Position numbers and translations under genes: made by a program
The notes under the pieces: generated by a model
What the model was told of the DNA's origin: nothing
The model's database searches: none
What the model saw: the letters and a program-made list of their open reading frames with translations, nothing else
In this document: in pieces, positions 36,501-51,500 of the stretch
Position numbering within the stretch: position 1 is the stretch's first letter
Layout of the letters: each line of letters opens with the position of its first letter
Assembly: GCF_003589595.1 (NCBI RefSeq)
Contig: NW_020654810.1
Coordinates: forward strand, 18,431,238 to 18,495,237
Direction of reading: 5' to 3'
Source: Hyposmocoma kahamanoa
Taxonomy: Eukaryota > Arthropoda > Insecta > Lepidoptera > Cosmopterigidae
Length of the DNA: 64,000 bases

Positions 36501-39500
36501 ACTGTGTGGGTTATGATCTTAGAGCATTTGTTCTGTTTACATAATTAATGAACTAACATTATACGATACAGGTCTTTTGAAATGACTGAATGTACCTCTA
36601 TCAAAACACTGCGCTTGACAATGATTATCATCACAATACGACATGTTTGAGTTCTTATCTACGTCCAATGTATTGACGTTGGAAAGCATATTGAACGCTG
36701 TTTAAAATGTATATGCAAAGCCTAGAGGCACTTTCGCAAGGACTATTTACTATCGAAACATTTTCGATCGCAGACCGACCACGATACGACAGTTTAAAGT
36801 TTAGTAATTTCGTCGCCTTCCTTTCTATAACTCGTGTAAAACACAAAGTTACTGAAATACATAAAATGTATATACAAATTGCACATCATATTTCCTTCAT
36901 ATTCACACACTGACTTTTACTTCGCGTAGTCGAGTGGTTAATAATGGGAAAATAGAGATGAATATGCTATAAGCGAAAAAAATGACGCGTCGTGACGCTT
37001 CGACTCTGCGCCAGTTTGAGTTGAGCCTTTATGAGTTACGAGTATGAGAAAGTAAGGCATCAATTTGTAATAATAAAGAAACTAATCATCATCAATCCAT
37101 TTATACGGCCCACTGTTGGGCACGGGTCTACTCTCAGGCGAGGGTTGGGCCCAATGCGGGGACTTCACACGTTTTTCGACGGTAATGAACTTTCTTCAAC
37201 GAGCAGGTTTCATCACGATGTTTTACTTCAGCGAAATGTCAAGGTAAATTTCGGAGATAAAAGTCGAGAATTTCAGAGGTGCGAGTCCGGATCCGAACTC
37301 ACGGCCTATGCTTGAGAAGCGGTAGGGCAAACCGTTAAGTTACCACGGCTACTGCTTAAAAAACTAACACTATTTAAATATATATATTACGGAACCTAGA
37401 GACATTCTCAGTATACCTCTCTCGAAATATTATGATCGCCACGATAATGGATCTCTTATGTTTTGACCTACGTTCTAAGTCACAAATGCTGTTTTAAAAT
37501 GTGTATGTAAAGCCACCTATGCATATAAAAAAACAGAACACTTCTGTTTCAATATTTATTGAATACACCTATCAAAGCATAATGATCGCTACGAAGTGAC
37601 ATTCTAGTTTTTTTACCTATGTATTACAATGAAAATACTGTTTATATATGCTCAGAATATAAATCGAAAAATCTTAGTATTGATAAATAGAACTAACTAA
37701 AATGCGCTCTTGGAATGAGCCCCATATGATGTTAATAACGCACACACGCACACACTAGATGTTAATAGGTAGCCTATAAGCAGAAAAGTCGTCAAGCCAA
37801 CTCCAGAAAAATGTACTATCATCTCATTGTGCGTCAGCTGGTAGACAGCCGGTTTACCCTGACCCACTCCACCAAAAATCCATTGCTACGGCATAGATGT
37901 AGTTCATGCTTTACCAAGAGGAAAATGAACAAATTTCTCACCTGCAATGGTGTGAATGCCACAGAAGACGCAGTCCCTGACACCTGTCGTCTAATACTGG
38001 TAGCTCCACCGTACTGCTGATTTTGCTTCTGCAGATTCTTCTGCAACGTCTTACTGATTCGCACTTTGGTCTTTTCGTCTATTTGAGGTAGTCGAACACG
38101 CCCTGTGCTGGATTTGCCGATTGTGCCTCGCGTGTAGCCTAAATCTTCTTGGTAGGCGTCGTCTTCGATCTGGGAAGAAAGAATATAAAAACATCAAGAT
38201 GTTCACTAGATTAAATATTGCAAATCAGTGAGCATAAATAATACTAGACACAAGCAGTTGTCTAAAATATGGGACCACTTTGCAAATTTAAAGACTACCT
38301 TTGAAACTGAAGAAAATTTCAAAGAAAAATATATTTGTCCCGTTTTTTCTAATGTCAAACTTATTATGTCAAAATGAAATAGTCATAGTGCACGACCAGT
38401 GTTACCGGTTTAGAAATAATTTTCCCTAATTTCTTGTAGTCTCACCGGTGGAAAGAGACAGTGGAGATAGATAGTGCCTAATCAGAAATGGAATGAACGA
38501 GTGAGTGAAATATACATGAAAATGTATGAATTTAAGGGTCCACGCTTGGAATTCATAGTTATTTCAAATAAATTGTAAATATGAAGAGATGACTTTCTAA
38601 TCTAAGGAATTCATTGCTTTTCTAGTACTTTTTATTTACTGGATAAACTTGATAAAAATACTGTCTTCCGACAAAGTTTCTGTTTCTATTTAACGAAAAC
38701 ATATTTATAATAGGGTAGATATTACAAATTACTCGATACACAAACTATTAACTATAGTTTATTACAAATTATTATACGCCACTGTGCATCATTAGCTTGT
38801 TGTACAATTAATTGCCTTGTGTTTTGTTACTCAAAGTATCTTTTCGTAAAAGTCGTATAATTTTTATCCACTCCGCCCTGCGCGCTCGATCTTTGGGTAT
38901 TCTAGGAAACAAACCAAATATCATTTTTAATAGTATTACGTATTAATAGTATTACGGTTATACTTCACGCTAAACGTTACAACGAATAAATTTGAACTAG
39001 TAACTTCAAAAAGGTTAACTCCCAATATTATGGGCAAATGAAAATTGATTTACTGGCAACATTGATGTTTGAAATAAATTTATTTCATTTTAATTTTTAT
39101 TTACGGCAATCTAAACAAACAAAAGCAAACTTACATGTGGAAAGTAACCTCAGTAGTTGTATGATCATTTTCGAACCGTGAATTGCAAATTTTAATTACA
39201 TATTTCACCGTTTTTGATACTTTTTTATCACGTCTCGGTGACGTTGCACTCACTCGAATTCAAGATGGTGACTGACGTCACTGTTGCCTGCAGGCAACAG
39301 TGCCGTGGGTACCGTTCGAAGGCGCAGATTGCTCATCTATTGTTTACAAGTATAATAATCATTGTTGCAAATATTTAATAGAGCGACATCTCTTGTCCGT
39401 GTTTAGCGACTGTGAAGACTGAGCGAAGAAACTTTCATAAGTATATCAGAGGTGGCGCTACGACAAAAAAAACTCGTTTAAACCGAATACAAAGATCTGC

Positions 39501-42500
39501 TGACTTAGTCTGTATGTAGCTCAGACTGTAAGAGCGGTAGCCTCAGTGAGGCAACAGACACTGTTTCGGGACCAATCAAATAGAAATAATTATTCTTTTT
39601 GTTTCTTCGTATTTGTGTCAATAATAAGAAAGATATATGATTTAGGCATTTGAAGGAAAACATCGGAAAAGTAGCCCTTATAGCGCGTTCAAATTAGCCG
39701 CTGTTAGAAGCGATGCAGCCGCACGGCGGCAGCGCGACCGTGCTGAAGTGCGACCAAATTTTTAGTGATGTTTTATCATTCGACTCAGTTGCGCGATGGA
39801 TTCTGACGGAGAAACATTACTTTTACCTAGTTCTTGGGGCACACACTTCACATATAGGTATTAAAAATGACTCACCGGCTATGTTTATATCAGTTGTAAT
39901 GTTAGCTTCAAAATTGTCAATAAATTTTAGACATAAATTTTCCCGTGCCTTTTTTTATCCAGTCGATTGGAATAACTGGCGGAACTGCTATCCCATATTG
40001 CAGGGTGTTGTTTTACTTTCTCTATAACTTCCTCAATTCTGCGCTGCAGCGCGTCTAACAGCGGTTAATTTGAACGCGCCCTTAGTCTTTTATATATACG
40101 TATACGTCTATATTAAAGAATATACGTAGAATATACGTCTATAACACAAATTATCGACACCACGAAACACATTCAAGGCAAAGAAATCGATTTCGAACAC
40201 ATCGTAAGCTAACCGTACAGTGTTAACGTACAAATGCATGTACTTTTACATTTGTGGAGATATTATCTAGAACATTTTTACAGATATATTATTTTTATCC
40301 AAATATCTCTACACTTTCATCCACATGTAACAAAAAGCCAGTAAACTTTCTACGTGATGTCTAACTATCTGATATGAAAATTAAACGAATTGCATTAACA
40401 CTGTTTTATATCTAATAATTTTGCGGGAGCGCACTATAATTAGACGTGCGTCAAGAGTGATATGGCTTGGGGTATACTGCTGCTACGGTTTGCGAATAAA
40501 TTGTAAATGTGTTGTGCTACAGAGCTTGACGAAAGCACGTCATTGAAACGTAATATTTGAATTAGGGTCCACTGAAAATACTCTTTGTACGCTAAATAAA
40601 TCTTCACTCGGCTGTGATAGCTAAGTGGATCCTCTAACAAACGCCACAGCTGCACACATGACATTTATCAATTATGAAAAACTGTGAATTGACCATTTAA
40701 AATTTGATATGTTTTGCTTCATTTGTTTTTTTTTTTGTAATTTTACTTACTGTTTTACTTTTTCTCTGTCTTTTTATATTCTTTCTTTCTGTGTATTCCT
40801 GTGTAGTGGTGTTATAATAGATGGTTTCTATTCTATTCTAATTCAACTATATGTCGCTAACAATAAGAACTGTCCAAGGCGTTAAGCAAGTTTTTAATGA
40901 CTTTTCTCATAGTTTGGAAGTAAAAAACAATACATGACGACCTCGGTGGCCAAACGGTTTTTACTATGAGCGCTGTACGACGACGTCCCGGTTTTTCTTT
41001 TAAATTAGTTCCGGTCCGGGTGTCCTGGGAAATGCCCCAGAGTGTATTGCGTTGCTCTGGTACTCATAGTACAGGGAATTCCCTACTTTGAGACTAGGCC
41101 ACATTATTATTATTAATTTAATTTCTAAATATCGTCACTGAAAAGGCGAAATTACTAACTTCCAAAAGACCAAAATGGCGCTTTAGTACTTTTCCCTTTC
41201 CAGGGATGATATATTCCCACATTTCAGAAATGTTACATTAATTATGCCATTTAGAATAATTTTGTTTTGTAAATCATAAGCTTAATACGTATGTTCTCAT
41301 AAAGAAAGCTCTAAACTTATACTAGTCTATAAGACGCGCAATGGTTAGTTGTTCATTCGACCTGTATGTTGAAAACGCTCATACAGACAGCGCATGCGCT
41401 TCCAATGGGACCGGCACGACTTACGCGCGCTTCAACAGGTCTAGTTCCGGTCTATTTAAGACGCGTGAAAAAACATCGACGACTTCAACGAGCGATTTGA
41501 AATTCAACTCAACTCCGCGGCTCGTTGAGCGTGACGTCACTACTACAGCAAGGATTTCCACGAACACAACCACGGCAGAACAATACCGGTAATCATTAAT
41601 CTACAGATACAGAATAGACCACCAAGCGGTGAGAATTCGTCCCCAATTAGCTTTCGCCTAGCTGCTCTGGAATTTAGCTAACAAGGTAGCATTCTCTTGA
41701 TTATAATTGTTAAATGATATGTATCATTTACTGTTGTTGATTTTACGTTATGGTTATGTGTAGTTGAGAATGCATACTTTTTGAACAAATGCATAAAATC
41801 GCTGCTATAAACACACACAAACAAAAAAAGCTGCTACGTAAGGTACGTTACTGATAACAAACAGGAATAACATATTTTTCAATTTATTCTTATTTCTGAT
41901 TTTTCAAGCGCACTCTTCTAATCTGAACAAACTATCAATGAGGATATGGTGTGAACGTAGTAATGCCGTAAAATAACGACCTATTTCACTACAGAAGACA
42001 TCTGTAGTAGAGAAGATACTACTTTCTATTCGTTCAGATGTTAGTCGTTCGTCGTAGTCCAGCTACTGGGCGCAAGATGGCAGCACGTCGACCATAAATT
42101 TCAATATAAAACATTGACCTACCAACAAATGGACGTCGGGTCTAATACAAAAAGCACGAAAAAAAATGTCCGAAGTTAACCTATACAAACGTAGTGACAT
42201 GTAACGAAATATAAAAAACTAAAACATTTAATTTAAATTGTAACGTCATTGCAGTCACTGCCTAATTTTGCTTACAACAATTGAAGGGCCCGAAAACACC
42301 ATATTCAGCTTCTACTGGAAACTTAACAAAACGCACCTTGTTTAGCTTCGACTGAAAATTGCGTGAACACAAGAGTAATGGAGTATCCTTTATCCTAAAT
42401 ATTAATTTATTTATATATATATATATTATTATGTCGATTTTGAGCAAATTCACTTAAAGAAATAATAAAGAGTTGGGCAGATACATACATACCAATATTA

Positions 42501-45500
42501 CTACAAATGTGAAAATAAGCGTGTACTATAAGAAATGTACCGATATTCCAACTAAATTAATAATTAAGTAATTTCGAAAACCGATTTATAATAAAACCAT
42601 TACGCTTTCGAGTAATTTCGATGCTTTTCACTAAGGCAAAATTAGCTTTTGTTTTGTAATCTTTCTAAAAAAATACATTTGACATTATGAAAATTCGAAC
42701 TAACGTTATTTCGGGCAAATGTAGTTTCTGACTTCTGATAGGCAATCCCAAGACGTAAAACGAGTACAATAATATTTTGTTAGTTATTACTAACGTTTAA
42801 TAAAAAAATCATTTTAAAAATAAGATTAAAATCAAAGAGACTCTATAGTTTCTTTGTTCTAAATATTTCAATCGCTTTTGGTTCGAACAATTGAAAATGA
42901 CCAAGAAGTTTATATAAGCTTCTTGAAATTAACATAATGGGTCTCTTTCCATTGTTTGCGCATGCAATGTGTAGAAAAAGGACAGTTAGCTATTTGATTA
43001 TTTTGTGTGCTTTTGTAATTTATACCCACGATTCATTTATATATAAATTAAATTAAATACTATAAAGTTGTACAAAATAACACTTTTAAATGAGAACTAT
43101 GATAACACAATATATTTGTTTAGTGACAATATGATACAAAATCCTGTTTTTACACTTTACTGCAGTAATTTTTACAAGTTATTATTATATAGTACTGCAT
43201 GATTGACAACCGCGCTGTTAGTCGAACAAACGAAGACTGTTGCGCGATTGACGCTCTGTATGCGATTTTAACGCCCTACAGGTGCGCACATTTTTTAGCG
43301 CGAATCCGACATCCATTTATTGGTCAATGATATAAAAGCAAAATATCGTAGCTTGCAATAAAGCTATTGAATTTTCAACGATAAAGCGACTGGGTAATGT
43401 TTAAATTATACTAACAGTCCACAAATTGTTAGAAATGTACCAGAATCTCATGGCATTAAATATTAGAAAAATCGAACGACTGTCACCAGGCAATGTTAAC
43501 TTATCACACGTCTCAATTCAAAATATTATTTGTGTCAAATAGCTGTCTGCTAAACTTTTTTCACCGAAAAATAACGATTTTGTAGCAAAATTACTGAGAA
43601 TCCCCTCTAATCTCAAGCAAAAAACATTGCAATAATGTTTATATCGCAAAATCAGCGATGAATTAGGTGCATTTAAGTCACATTTCGCGATTTAGTAGGA
43701 GTAAATAAACTTGATCTTTGAAATTTTAACGATGCCAAATCAATGTATGTAGTACCAATGTAATTTTTGCTGGTACTGATCGGCAAGACTACAGTGTGTA
43801 GACTACAGAGTGGTAAAAAAAATGGCGTAAATGCGAGTTACTTCAAAATGCAAACGTAAATAAATCTATCTATCACCCACAATGTAATTGATATATTTTT
43901 GTTTAATTTTAATATGTGTCAGAAATTACTTACCTTTCTCACACACAAATTCAAACAGATCTTAAAACATGTACGAGGTTAGATCAATTCTGGTCAATTA
44001 AAATATATATGAAGTATCTAGCACATTTTTTCCTATTATATTGATGTTGCCCACTATAAATTTAAAATTGTCTAAGTGCCATCAGATTCTGGTACACCTA
44101 TACATCTTTTTCAATAATAATTACGACCAGTTATTATCAAGATTTCATAGTGTTTATCATTTGTTTGTGTGCGTTTTGGCGACAGCGATTCTGATAGGTT
44201 ATCGAGGCATAAATGACACTTTCATTGTTTTTTTTTCTTCCATGGGTGTGAAAGACAGCCATATCAATTACCTGGCCTCGAAAGAGTACGAGGCACTATA
44301 CGGTATTCATACCCAAACCAGAACCAATACAGGAAAGTTCATTTCCTAAATTGGTGTTATCGGGAATCGAACCCGGAACCTCCTCGTCCTGCGCCCACAG
44401 TGCAAACCCTTGAACCTTCGAGCTCGTCACTATTTTTCTCGCTGTCTTAAGTAAACGGTGGACATCATTTTGGTACCTAACTTATATAGAAATGTTTAAA
44501 TTACAATAGATTGAGTAGATTTTGATGATTCTTTTTTTTGTTGGAAAGAGGGTAGGTACCTCTGTATTAGTCCATTCAAATTTGAAGAAAATATTCCACC
44601 TCTAAGGGTAGCAAACTAGGGGATGAATCCGGTTTCGCTCACTTTCCGAAGATCGATTTCAGTAAAAATTGGCAAATAGATGTAATTCCACGAACTTTTG
44701 AGATTTTTTTTAAAGTTATAATGTGATAAAAAGGTCGGACAAGCCTACAGCAAAAAAATCGTTTAACCCAGACAAATTCGTGAGATCTGCTGACTCTATC
44801 TGTAGCTCAGTTAGTAAGAGCGGTAGCCACGATAGGGCAACAGACGCTGGTTCTAATCCAGTCGGATCGATGGAACATTACTTTGTGTTTGTTCGATCTT
44901 TGTATTAATGATAATCATGGTAACTGTTTATTTATTAAGTTTATTTTAATAATAATTAATGACCAAAATGTAAACTTTCTCATATTGATATGTCTATCGA
45001 AATACATAATTAGACTTATAAATACGTGACTTTAAATAAAAACTTTTTGGGATTTTTTTTCTTATAACTTATTACTTACTTACGTTTATTTATTGGGAAC
45101 CCTTGTGACTGTACAACAGAAGTTTCCAAACATTTGCTGTACATCACCCGCAATGCTATATATATTGACCGTATTCCATCGAGTATATAACCACGAAATG
45201 TCATTTAATTTGTTTGAAAACTATTCTGCCATATCATTACTGTGACAACTGCGCTCCGATTGGCTAGCCCGAGTTCGAAAGAATTGACAGGTGTCGACAA
45301 TGGGTGTCGTCAACTATTTCACTTCAAAACCACCAGTTTAGTTAACTTGAGCTTTGCTATAATGGATGAAAATTGCAAAATTACACATTTAATATTTAAT
45401 TACGGTTGAAATGTGATTTCGTTTTAATTGTAATTAGATGTTTTGCTGTTTTTCCTACAGCACCGAATAGAACAGCACGGCATTGTTAGAGATATTATCT

Positions 45501-48500
45501 TTATTACAATAAATACAGAATATTTTTTGGAATGTACGGAGACGTACACACAGGTCTGTAGTTGGCCTGTCTATATTTCAGTGCGAACGAGATATTTATA
45601 AGAACTGTATCGCTAATGTGTTACCATGAATAAATAGCCCTTATTTCGTCTCTATTTCTGGTTATATACTCGATGACCGTAGACTACTTTTTATAGATAG
45701 CAATATATTTTACCGGGCCAGAAGGGGCGTTTTACACGAGCTAATGCAATAGCTAATAATATTAGCAAATAATATCCTGGCAGTTATGTAAATTTGAAGA
45801 CGCTTTTCTAAAGTGTACACTATAAATGCTGACAAATTACAACTTTAAAACGCAAGTCGCCAACTGACAACACGAACAAAATAAATAAATGTCCATTAGT
45901 GCCACATCCAGTTCAAAATTAATATGCCTCCATTTACATGACTATAAACTATAAAAAATTTAAACGTTACACTCACGTCCGCGAAGTTGAGTCGGTTGGC
46001 GTTCTTCCTGAACTCAGTCATAGCGTAGCGCTCTTTCATTTTCCGCACGCGCTTTCCGCCGCGCTTCTTGCGGCTTTGCTCAATCGGCTTTGGCAGGGGT
46101 TTCACAAATTTCACAGGTGGCGGTTCCTGAAGCGAACACACTGGTTAGTAATATTAAGTTAATGGTTGCCACAGGGTTTTGTATGACGAAGGGCAGTGTC
46201 AAAAGTGACCTTAGTATATTATATTATATATTTATAGAGATAGTCTCACGTTTGCCCAAATCTCACCTAAATTGAATGTAAACGAAACAAAATATTTTTT
46301 TACATTTTATTATACACATTCGACGGTAGAAATTAGAAATGGCATAAGCGACATTTTGTTGTAAGGGAAATGTTCTATACGACATTTCAACGATTATACG
46401 ACCATCGATATATAAATATAAATCATACAAAGAAATTGTTTTCATGTCACATACAAGGTAACGTTTGCCTGTACTACTACATACTATACATATAGGTAAT
46501 ACCGGACTACTATTAGTGTAATTTAATTTTTAAATTTGTATCCAATCAAAACTACATTTTCTTAATATGTAATGTAAGATTAAGTTTACAAGTGTGTGCT
46601 TTTGGTACTAAAGCACAATACAACTATTTCCACTAGTTTGTTTATTCTACGTTTGTGCCATTATTATTCATCCGATTACGAAAAAACTTTCATGAGATTG
46701 TTGTGCCTACATCCGCAAAAGTTTATGATTTACTACAATAATTTTAAAATATCAAGTGGGACAGTTATTTTATTAAATGTGTCTATAGCGGATAACATAG
46801 TTTTTTTTGCAAATGCAATTTTCCACTACGTGCATTTGTGAGGAACACACAACTAGTTTCTTCTTTCAGTGGAAGTGCATCGGAAACCTTATATACAGCT
46901 AATTAAAATAAAGAATCAATAATTATCATGATTATTAATATAAAGATCGAACACATAGAAAAACTTTTTCGACCCGATGGGACTTGAACTCACGGCCATA
47001 TTGCACCGTAAGTATTACTCTTACCAACTGAGCTACTGAAACTTTCTAGTTAAAGATCTTTGTACTGGATTCTTTCGGCATTTTTCTATGTATTCGATCT
47101 TGGTATTAAAAATCATAATATAAACTAATGGAGTTATTTCACAAAAAATGTCAATAATACATAAATAATTTATGATTATTACTTTAACAGAGGTTAATAT
47201 AATTTTACACTCTTATCATAATTTTAAAACAGGATACAAATATCCTCGCGTTTTGCAAGATAACACTTTTAGTAGATCAAGGATGTGAGAGCGAAATGCG
47301 TTTCAAATTTAAATGATCGAGGTTTACAAAAGACCTTTCTCGTATTAATGTCTCACGTCTCTGTGAACACTTAAGGTGTATTGCAGGTATAGTTTATTAA
47401 TTTTATTAAGACTATTGATTGAAATTGTACGGTTAATACCACACATGAAGTATGTCACCACGTCAGCATTTTTATGTTTAGTTATAATTTTTGCACTTTT
47501 GCAATCAAGGCATTGTCATAAGCACGCACGTATTTCATTTTGTAATCAAGTTTACGAAATAAATACTATTTTAAGATCAACAAGAATTCTTTATTAATCA
47601 ACATTATTATGAAGATAGTTTGTGTAGAAAGACCAAGACGCGAAATCATTGCACACAAAGGGGCATCTACTATTTTATTGCTCATAAGGGACGAAATAAG
47701 CAAAGTAATGCACATTATTTAACAATGTCAGACGTCAGTGCCATTGGCATGCCAGCTGTGGGAAAATATTAAGTTCGTGTAAACGCTATTTCAAGTCAGT
47801 GCAGCACTGGCAAACGAGAATGCAGAAGATGAAACAGTTGCCTATTTATTATCCCAATGAACTCTCCACATTTCGCCGCATCGCCCGTGACAGGGACACG
47901 AGGCAGACATAAAATCGTCGGTCCACATAATGTAGACCTAATTCTTGTTTGGTAATTTTCAACACGGAATAAAGATGAGACTTTAATGTTTGTTAAATAT
48001 TAAATACAAAAAGGATGTTTGTGTGATATAATACAGATCAATATATTAAGAAATAGGCGCATAATCAGCTATAGTATTTTTGTGACACAACGGTTATCGA
48101 AGGGTTAAAACTAGAAGGAGGCAGTGTTTAGTCAGGCGTGACAAAAAACATATGTGCCTGTTTGTAAAACATAACAAAACAGAGAACGAGTCTGTACACT
48201 AGTACTCTAACAATACATACACATCATATCGTATGTTAGAATACCTGTAATTTATCCAGCTTCTTCTCTATTTCCTCTCTCAATCGGCGTCCGATATGCC
48301 CATCGGTGCTGTCGTGACACGCATCCACTCTGGCTGCTAGCGTGAGTTTTGTTGACACCAACTTTGCAGCTTTGTACCGTAGCTCCTGAACAGTGAAATC
48401 ATAATTTGGTATGATTGATTATCATTTACATTAGTAATTGAATAAGTAAGTGCAAAAACGTGAATGCATGTTTGATGCATACAGGACAAATTAAAGGACC

Positions 48501-51500
48501 TTCCTTTCTTGACAGTTGTTTTTGAAGTGTATGATAATTTATTACAAATAATATGATGATACTTCACAACTGACTTCAGCTACAGCATCAGCATTTGAAG
48601 AATGCAGTACATTTTTTTAAGCGTTCAGCAGGTTTACCTTTTAATGTACCTTCCACTGGCTAATTCAATCTAATTGAAGTATATTATTTTGCAAGCACAA
48701 TTAATGTAGTAGAAAAATTGGTAAGTAACATAAAAAAGAAGATAGACACTAAATGGCTGCTTTACAGTTTATGAAAAAAAACACATTTACTAATTTAATA
48801 TTATATATTAATATATATAATTATATATAATTTAAATTACGAGGTGTGTTCAGAAAATAACGGGAATTTTAGTTATTTTGAAAAAAAAAGTTATTTATTC
48901 GTCTATATTAATGTTGTCGCCTTCAAAATAGTCCTCATTAGATATTATGCATTTGTGCCAGCGCTACTTCCAATCGTCGAAAGACTTCTCAAACTCGGTC
49001 TTTGGGATAGCCTTTAGCTCTTTCAGCGATGCGCTTTTAATGTCATCTATGCTTGTAAAACGGCGGTCCTTTAAGGTTCTCTTTATTTTTGGAAATAGGA
49101 AAAAGTCACACGGAACCTTGCCTGGCGAATATTGAGGCTGGGACATCGTTACAGTATTGTTCCTGGCCAAAATTTCACGAACAAGCAATGAAGTGTGAGC
49201 AGGTGCATTATAGTGGTGCAAGCCATTAATTAATTGTTTTTCCACAAATCTGGGCGTTTTGGAATCTTGGAAATGCTTAAATACCACTTAAACGTAAGCT
49301 CTTGTTTTACTCATAGCAGAACCATCATAGGCCTTTGTTAACATTTCACACACTTTATTTAATTTTTTACGCAAAATTTGAAACAAATTCTTTGATCCAT
49401 TTCTTTTAACAAATGAAAATCGCCGAGCTCATAAAAATACGTCTAACCTTAGCGGCTGCCACAGGCAAAGTAAACAATGAATACAGCTGAAAATTTTATC
49501 ATACTCCAGGGCATGTACCAATACAATAAAAAAAAAACTTGACAGTCGGACTCGCCAAACACGCGAAATTTAAAATTCCCGGTATTTTCTGAACACACCT
49601 CGTATACAATAACAATGGGTATCAATGATGAGACTGCCACATTCATATTTTGATTTAAATAATTTTTAATATTTTTTATTATTTAATAAAAGTTAATATA
49701 AATACATATACTTACAGGTGTTGTGTCCTGTACAATTTGTGAGAAATAAATGAACCCCGTATGTGGCAGCGCCGATGCTTGGGAGAACCCAGACAATGTC
49801 TTCTTTTGTTGGCCAAGCGGTAAAACATTGCAAGCTGGCATTTTGGACAATTTCGATAGACCACCAGCTACTCCAAGGATCTTTGCCGCAGTTGACGCAC
49901 CTGAAATGTTATGTATGAAAATCGTGATGAACTATTTTTGTATGTTAGTGAGGGTCAGCAGAAACATAATGTGCTACCTACGACGTTTTATTAGTGTCAA
50001 AGTAAAAGAAAACGTCATTCAACAAACTCGACCTCGACAACCTCGGTGGCTTAACGGATTCCACAATAGGTGCAAGATGCGGAGTTCCCGGGTTCGATTG
50101 CCGATATGACAAATACGAGAAATTAACTTTTCTAAATTGGTTCTGATCTGCATGTTCTGGGAAGCGCCCCAAAGTGAATCGATTGCTCTGGTACTCAGAG
50201 AGATCAGGAAATTGGTGTAGTTGTCTGGCACATTATTATTATTACTTACGTCAGAGTAGTTGAATTTACTCAGTGGAGAACAGTGTGCAGGAAACCATCG
50301 TGATTAGCGATGTGCGACTTTGAATGTTACTAATACTAAACATTCGAATGGTCAAATCATTTGCCTAAATCGAATCCATATTCGATTATGTCGGGACTAC
50401 TCAGAACTCCAGATCATTCAGTGTCCATATCAAAATATCCCTGTCCCCGTCACATTTACAGTATTAACCATATGTTAAAAACTATAGGCAGAAAATGCTC
50501 TATGGAATGTATGGATTTGTAATGAATGATCATTCAGATCATTCGAATACGACAATTAGTAGGTTACTAATTGTCATTTGATGACACAATTAGTAATCAC
50601 TAACGAGTTGAATATCAAAATCATTCACAATCATGCATTTGTATATTGTATATTTTATCTTGCTTGTAGAAATGTCCTTAGCACTTACCTACAATAGCAG
50701 TAATATTAGGTGCAATAAAAGTCATCCTGCTTTCCACATATTCATAGATTTTCGATTTGTAGTTGTTTAGCTCCGCCGCCATGTCGCAGGCTTCATTTAT
50801 TTCTGCTAATTCATTGTCTGTTAGGAATTTCCTACAAAAGATATCTGAGTTTGTATAATATAATAAATATAATTAAGAATAATAACTGCTGTTGTTGAAC
50901 TGTATCCACATGCAATTAGTGTCTAATTTTGCATGCATAGCTATTATGTTTACCTCTTTCAATCCCTACATAGAAAGTCAAATTAATGGTATCAAGTGCA
51001 TTTTGTATTAATTTTTATTCATAGGGCTTAATTCTTCTTTTTCATAATCAAATAAATAATAAAGACAAATGAAAAATAATATACTAACCCTTGTGTAGTA
51101 GAAGCAGTAACCGAAACAATCATAATAGTAGCCTGTGTAAGGAAACTTTGCAGTATCTCATTATTCTTAGCCTTATCCAGGTCATTGCCAAGTTCCTTCA
51201 CTGTACGAATGTACTCCAATGGTGTGATGATGAGAGAGTCCAGCTCTGGGAACCGTTTTTGGTACTTGTCCCGCACAAATCTGTGAATAATAGCTGCAAA
51301 ATGAAATTTTCCTTGTTCAACGTTGTACATGCTACAATTTATTTGTCACATTCAAAAATGTCATTATTTACTATTTGTTTTAATAGAAAACACATGTTCT
51401 TCATACAAATTACTTTAGGTAGCATGATGCAATGAATCATCTAAATTATGTATTTATAAATAATTAGCGCTTATAAAATGGAACCTACCGATTTCTCCAT

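Larger units (their letters stand above)
21540..37941 (-). other. Prp31 intron 8 (16.4 kb)
   Basis: A GT/AG intron between exons 8 and 9. It hosts a dead mariner (25211-26351), a foldback element (24037-24234), a GC-rich retroposon (29179-29595), nested inverted repeats (33499-34235), SINEs (31201-31408, 34258-34460, 35110-35340), dispersed repeats (22600, 23765, 25060, 27355, 31722, 37073) and a MITE (29927-30109). I see nothing identifiable in 21545-22590, 22690-23760, 24250-25050, 26640-27350, 27660-29160, 30115-31195, 31975-33490 and 35345-37070, apart from AT-rich sequence and short tandem T/A runs. Confidence 0.8.
38170..45976 (-). other. Prp31 intron 7 (7.8 kb)
   Basis: A GT/AG intron between exons 7 and 8. 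It holds a SINE (39505-39580), a MITE (39681-40079), SINEs (40935-41120, 44280-44430), and the composite block with its MITE (44517-45673). Nothing was recognised in 38200-39270, 40090-40930, 41125-44270 or 45680-45960. An open frame at 41341-41592 is Thr/Ser-rich and not convincing. Confidence 0.8.

Noticed and set aside
37811..38020. Plus-strand 69-codon frame
   Set aside because: It is antisense to Prp31 exon 8.
41341..41592. Thr/Ser-rich 83-codon frame in Prp31 intron 7
   Set aside because: Low-complexity composition, no domain, no splice structure.
44797..44877. tRNA-like sequence that might be a real tRNA gene
   Set aside because: A- and B-box-like motifs are present, but no acceptor stem closes around them and the sequence recurs as part of a longer repeat.
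44723..44908. 61-codon frame nearly identical to one at 5130-5315
   Set aside because: The two frames match because both lie in copies of the same non-coding repeat block containing a tRNA-like SINE.
49750..50109. Plus-strand 119-codon frame
   Set aside because: Antisense to Prp31 exon 5 and running into a SINE in intron 4.
51091..51435. Plus-strand 114-codon frame
   Set aside because: Antisense to Prp31 exon 3 and intron 2.
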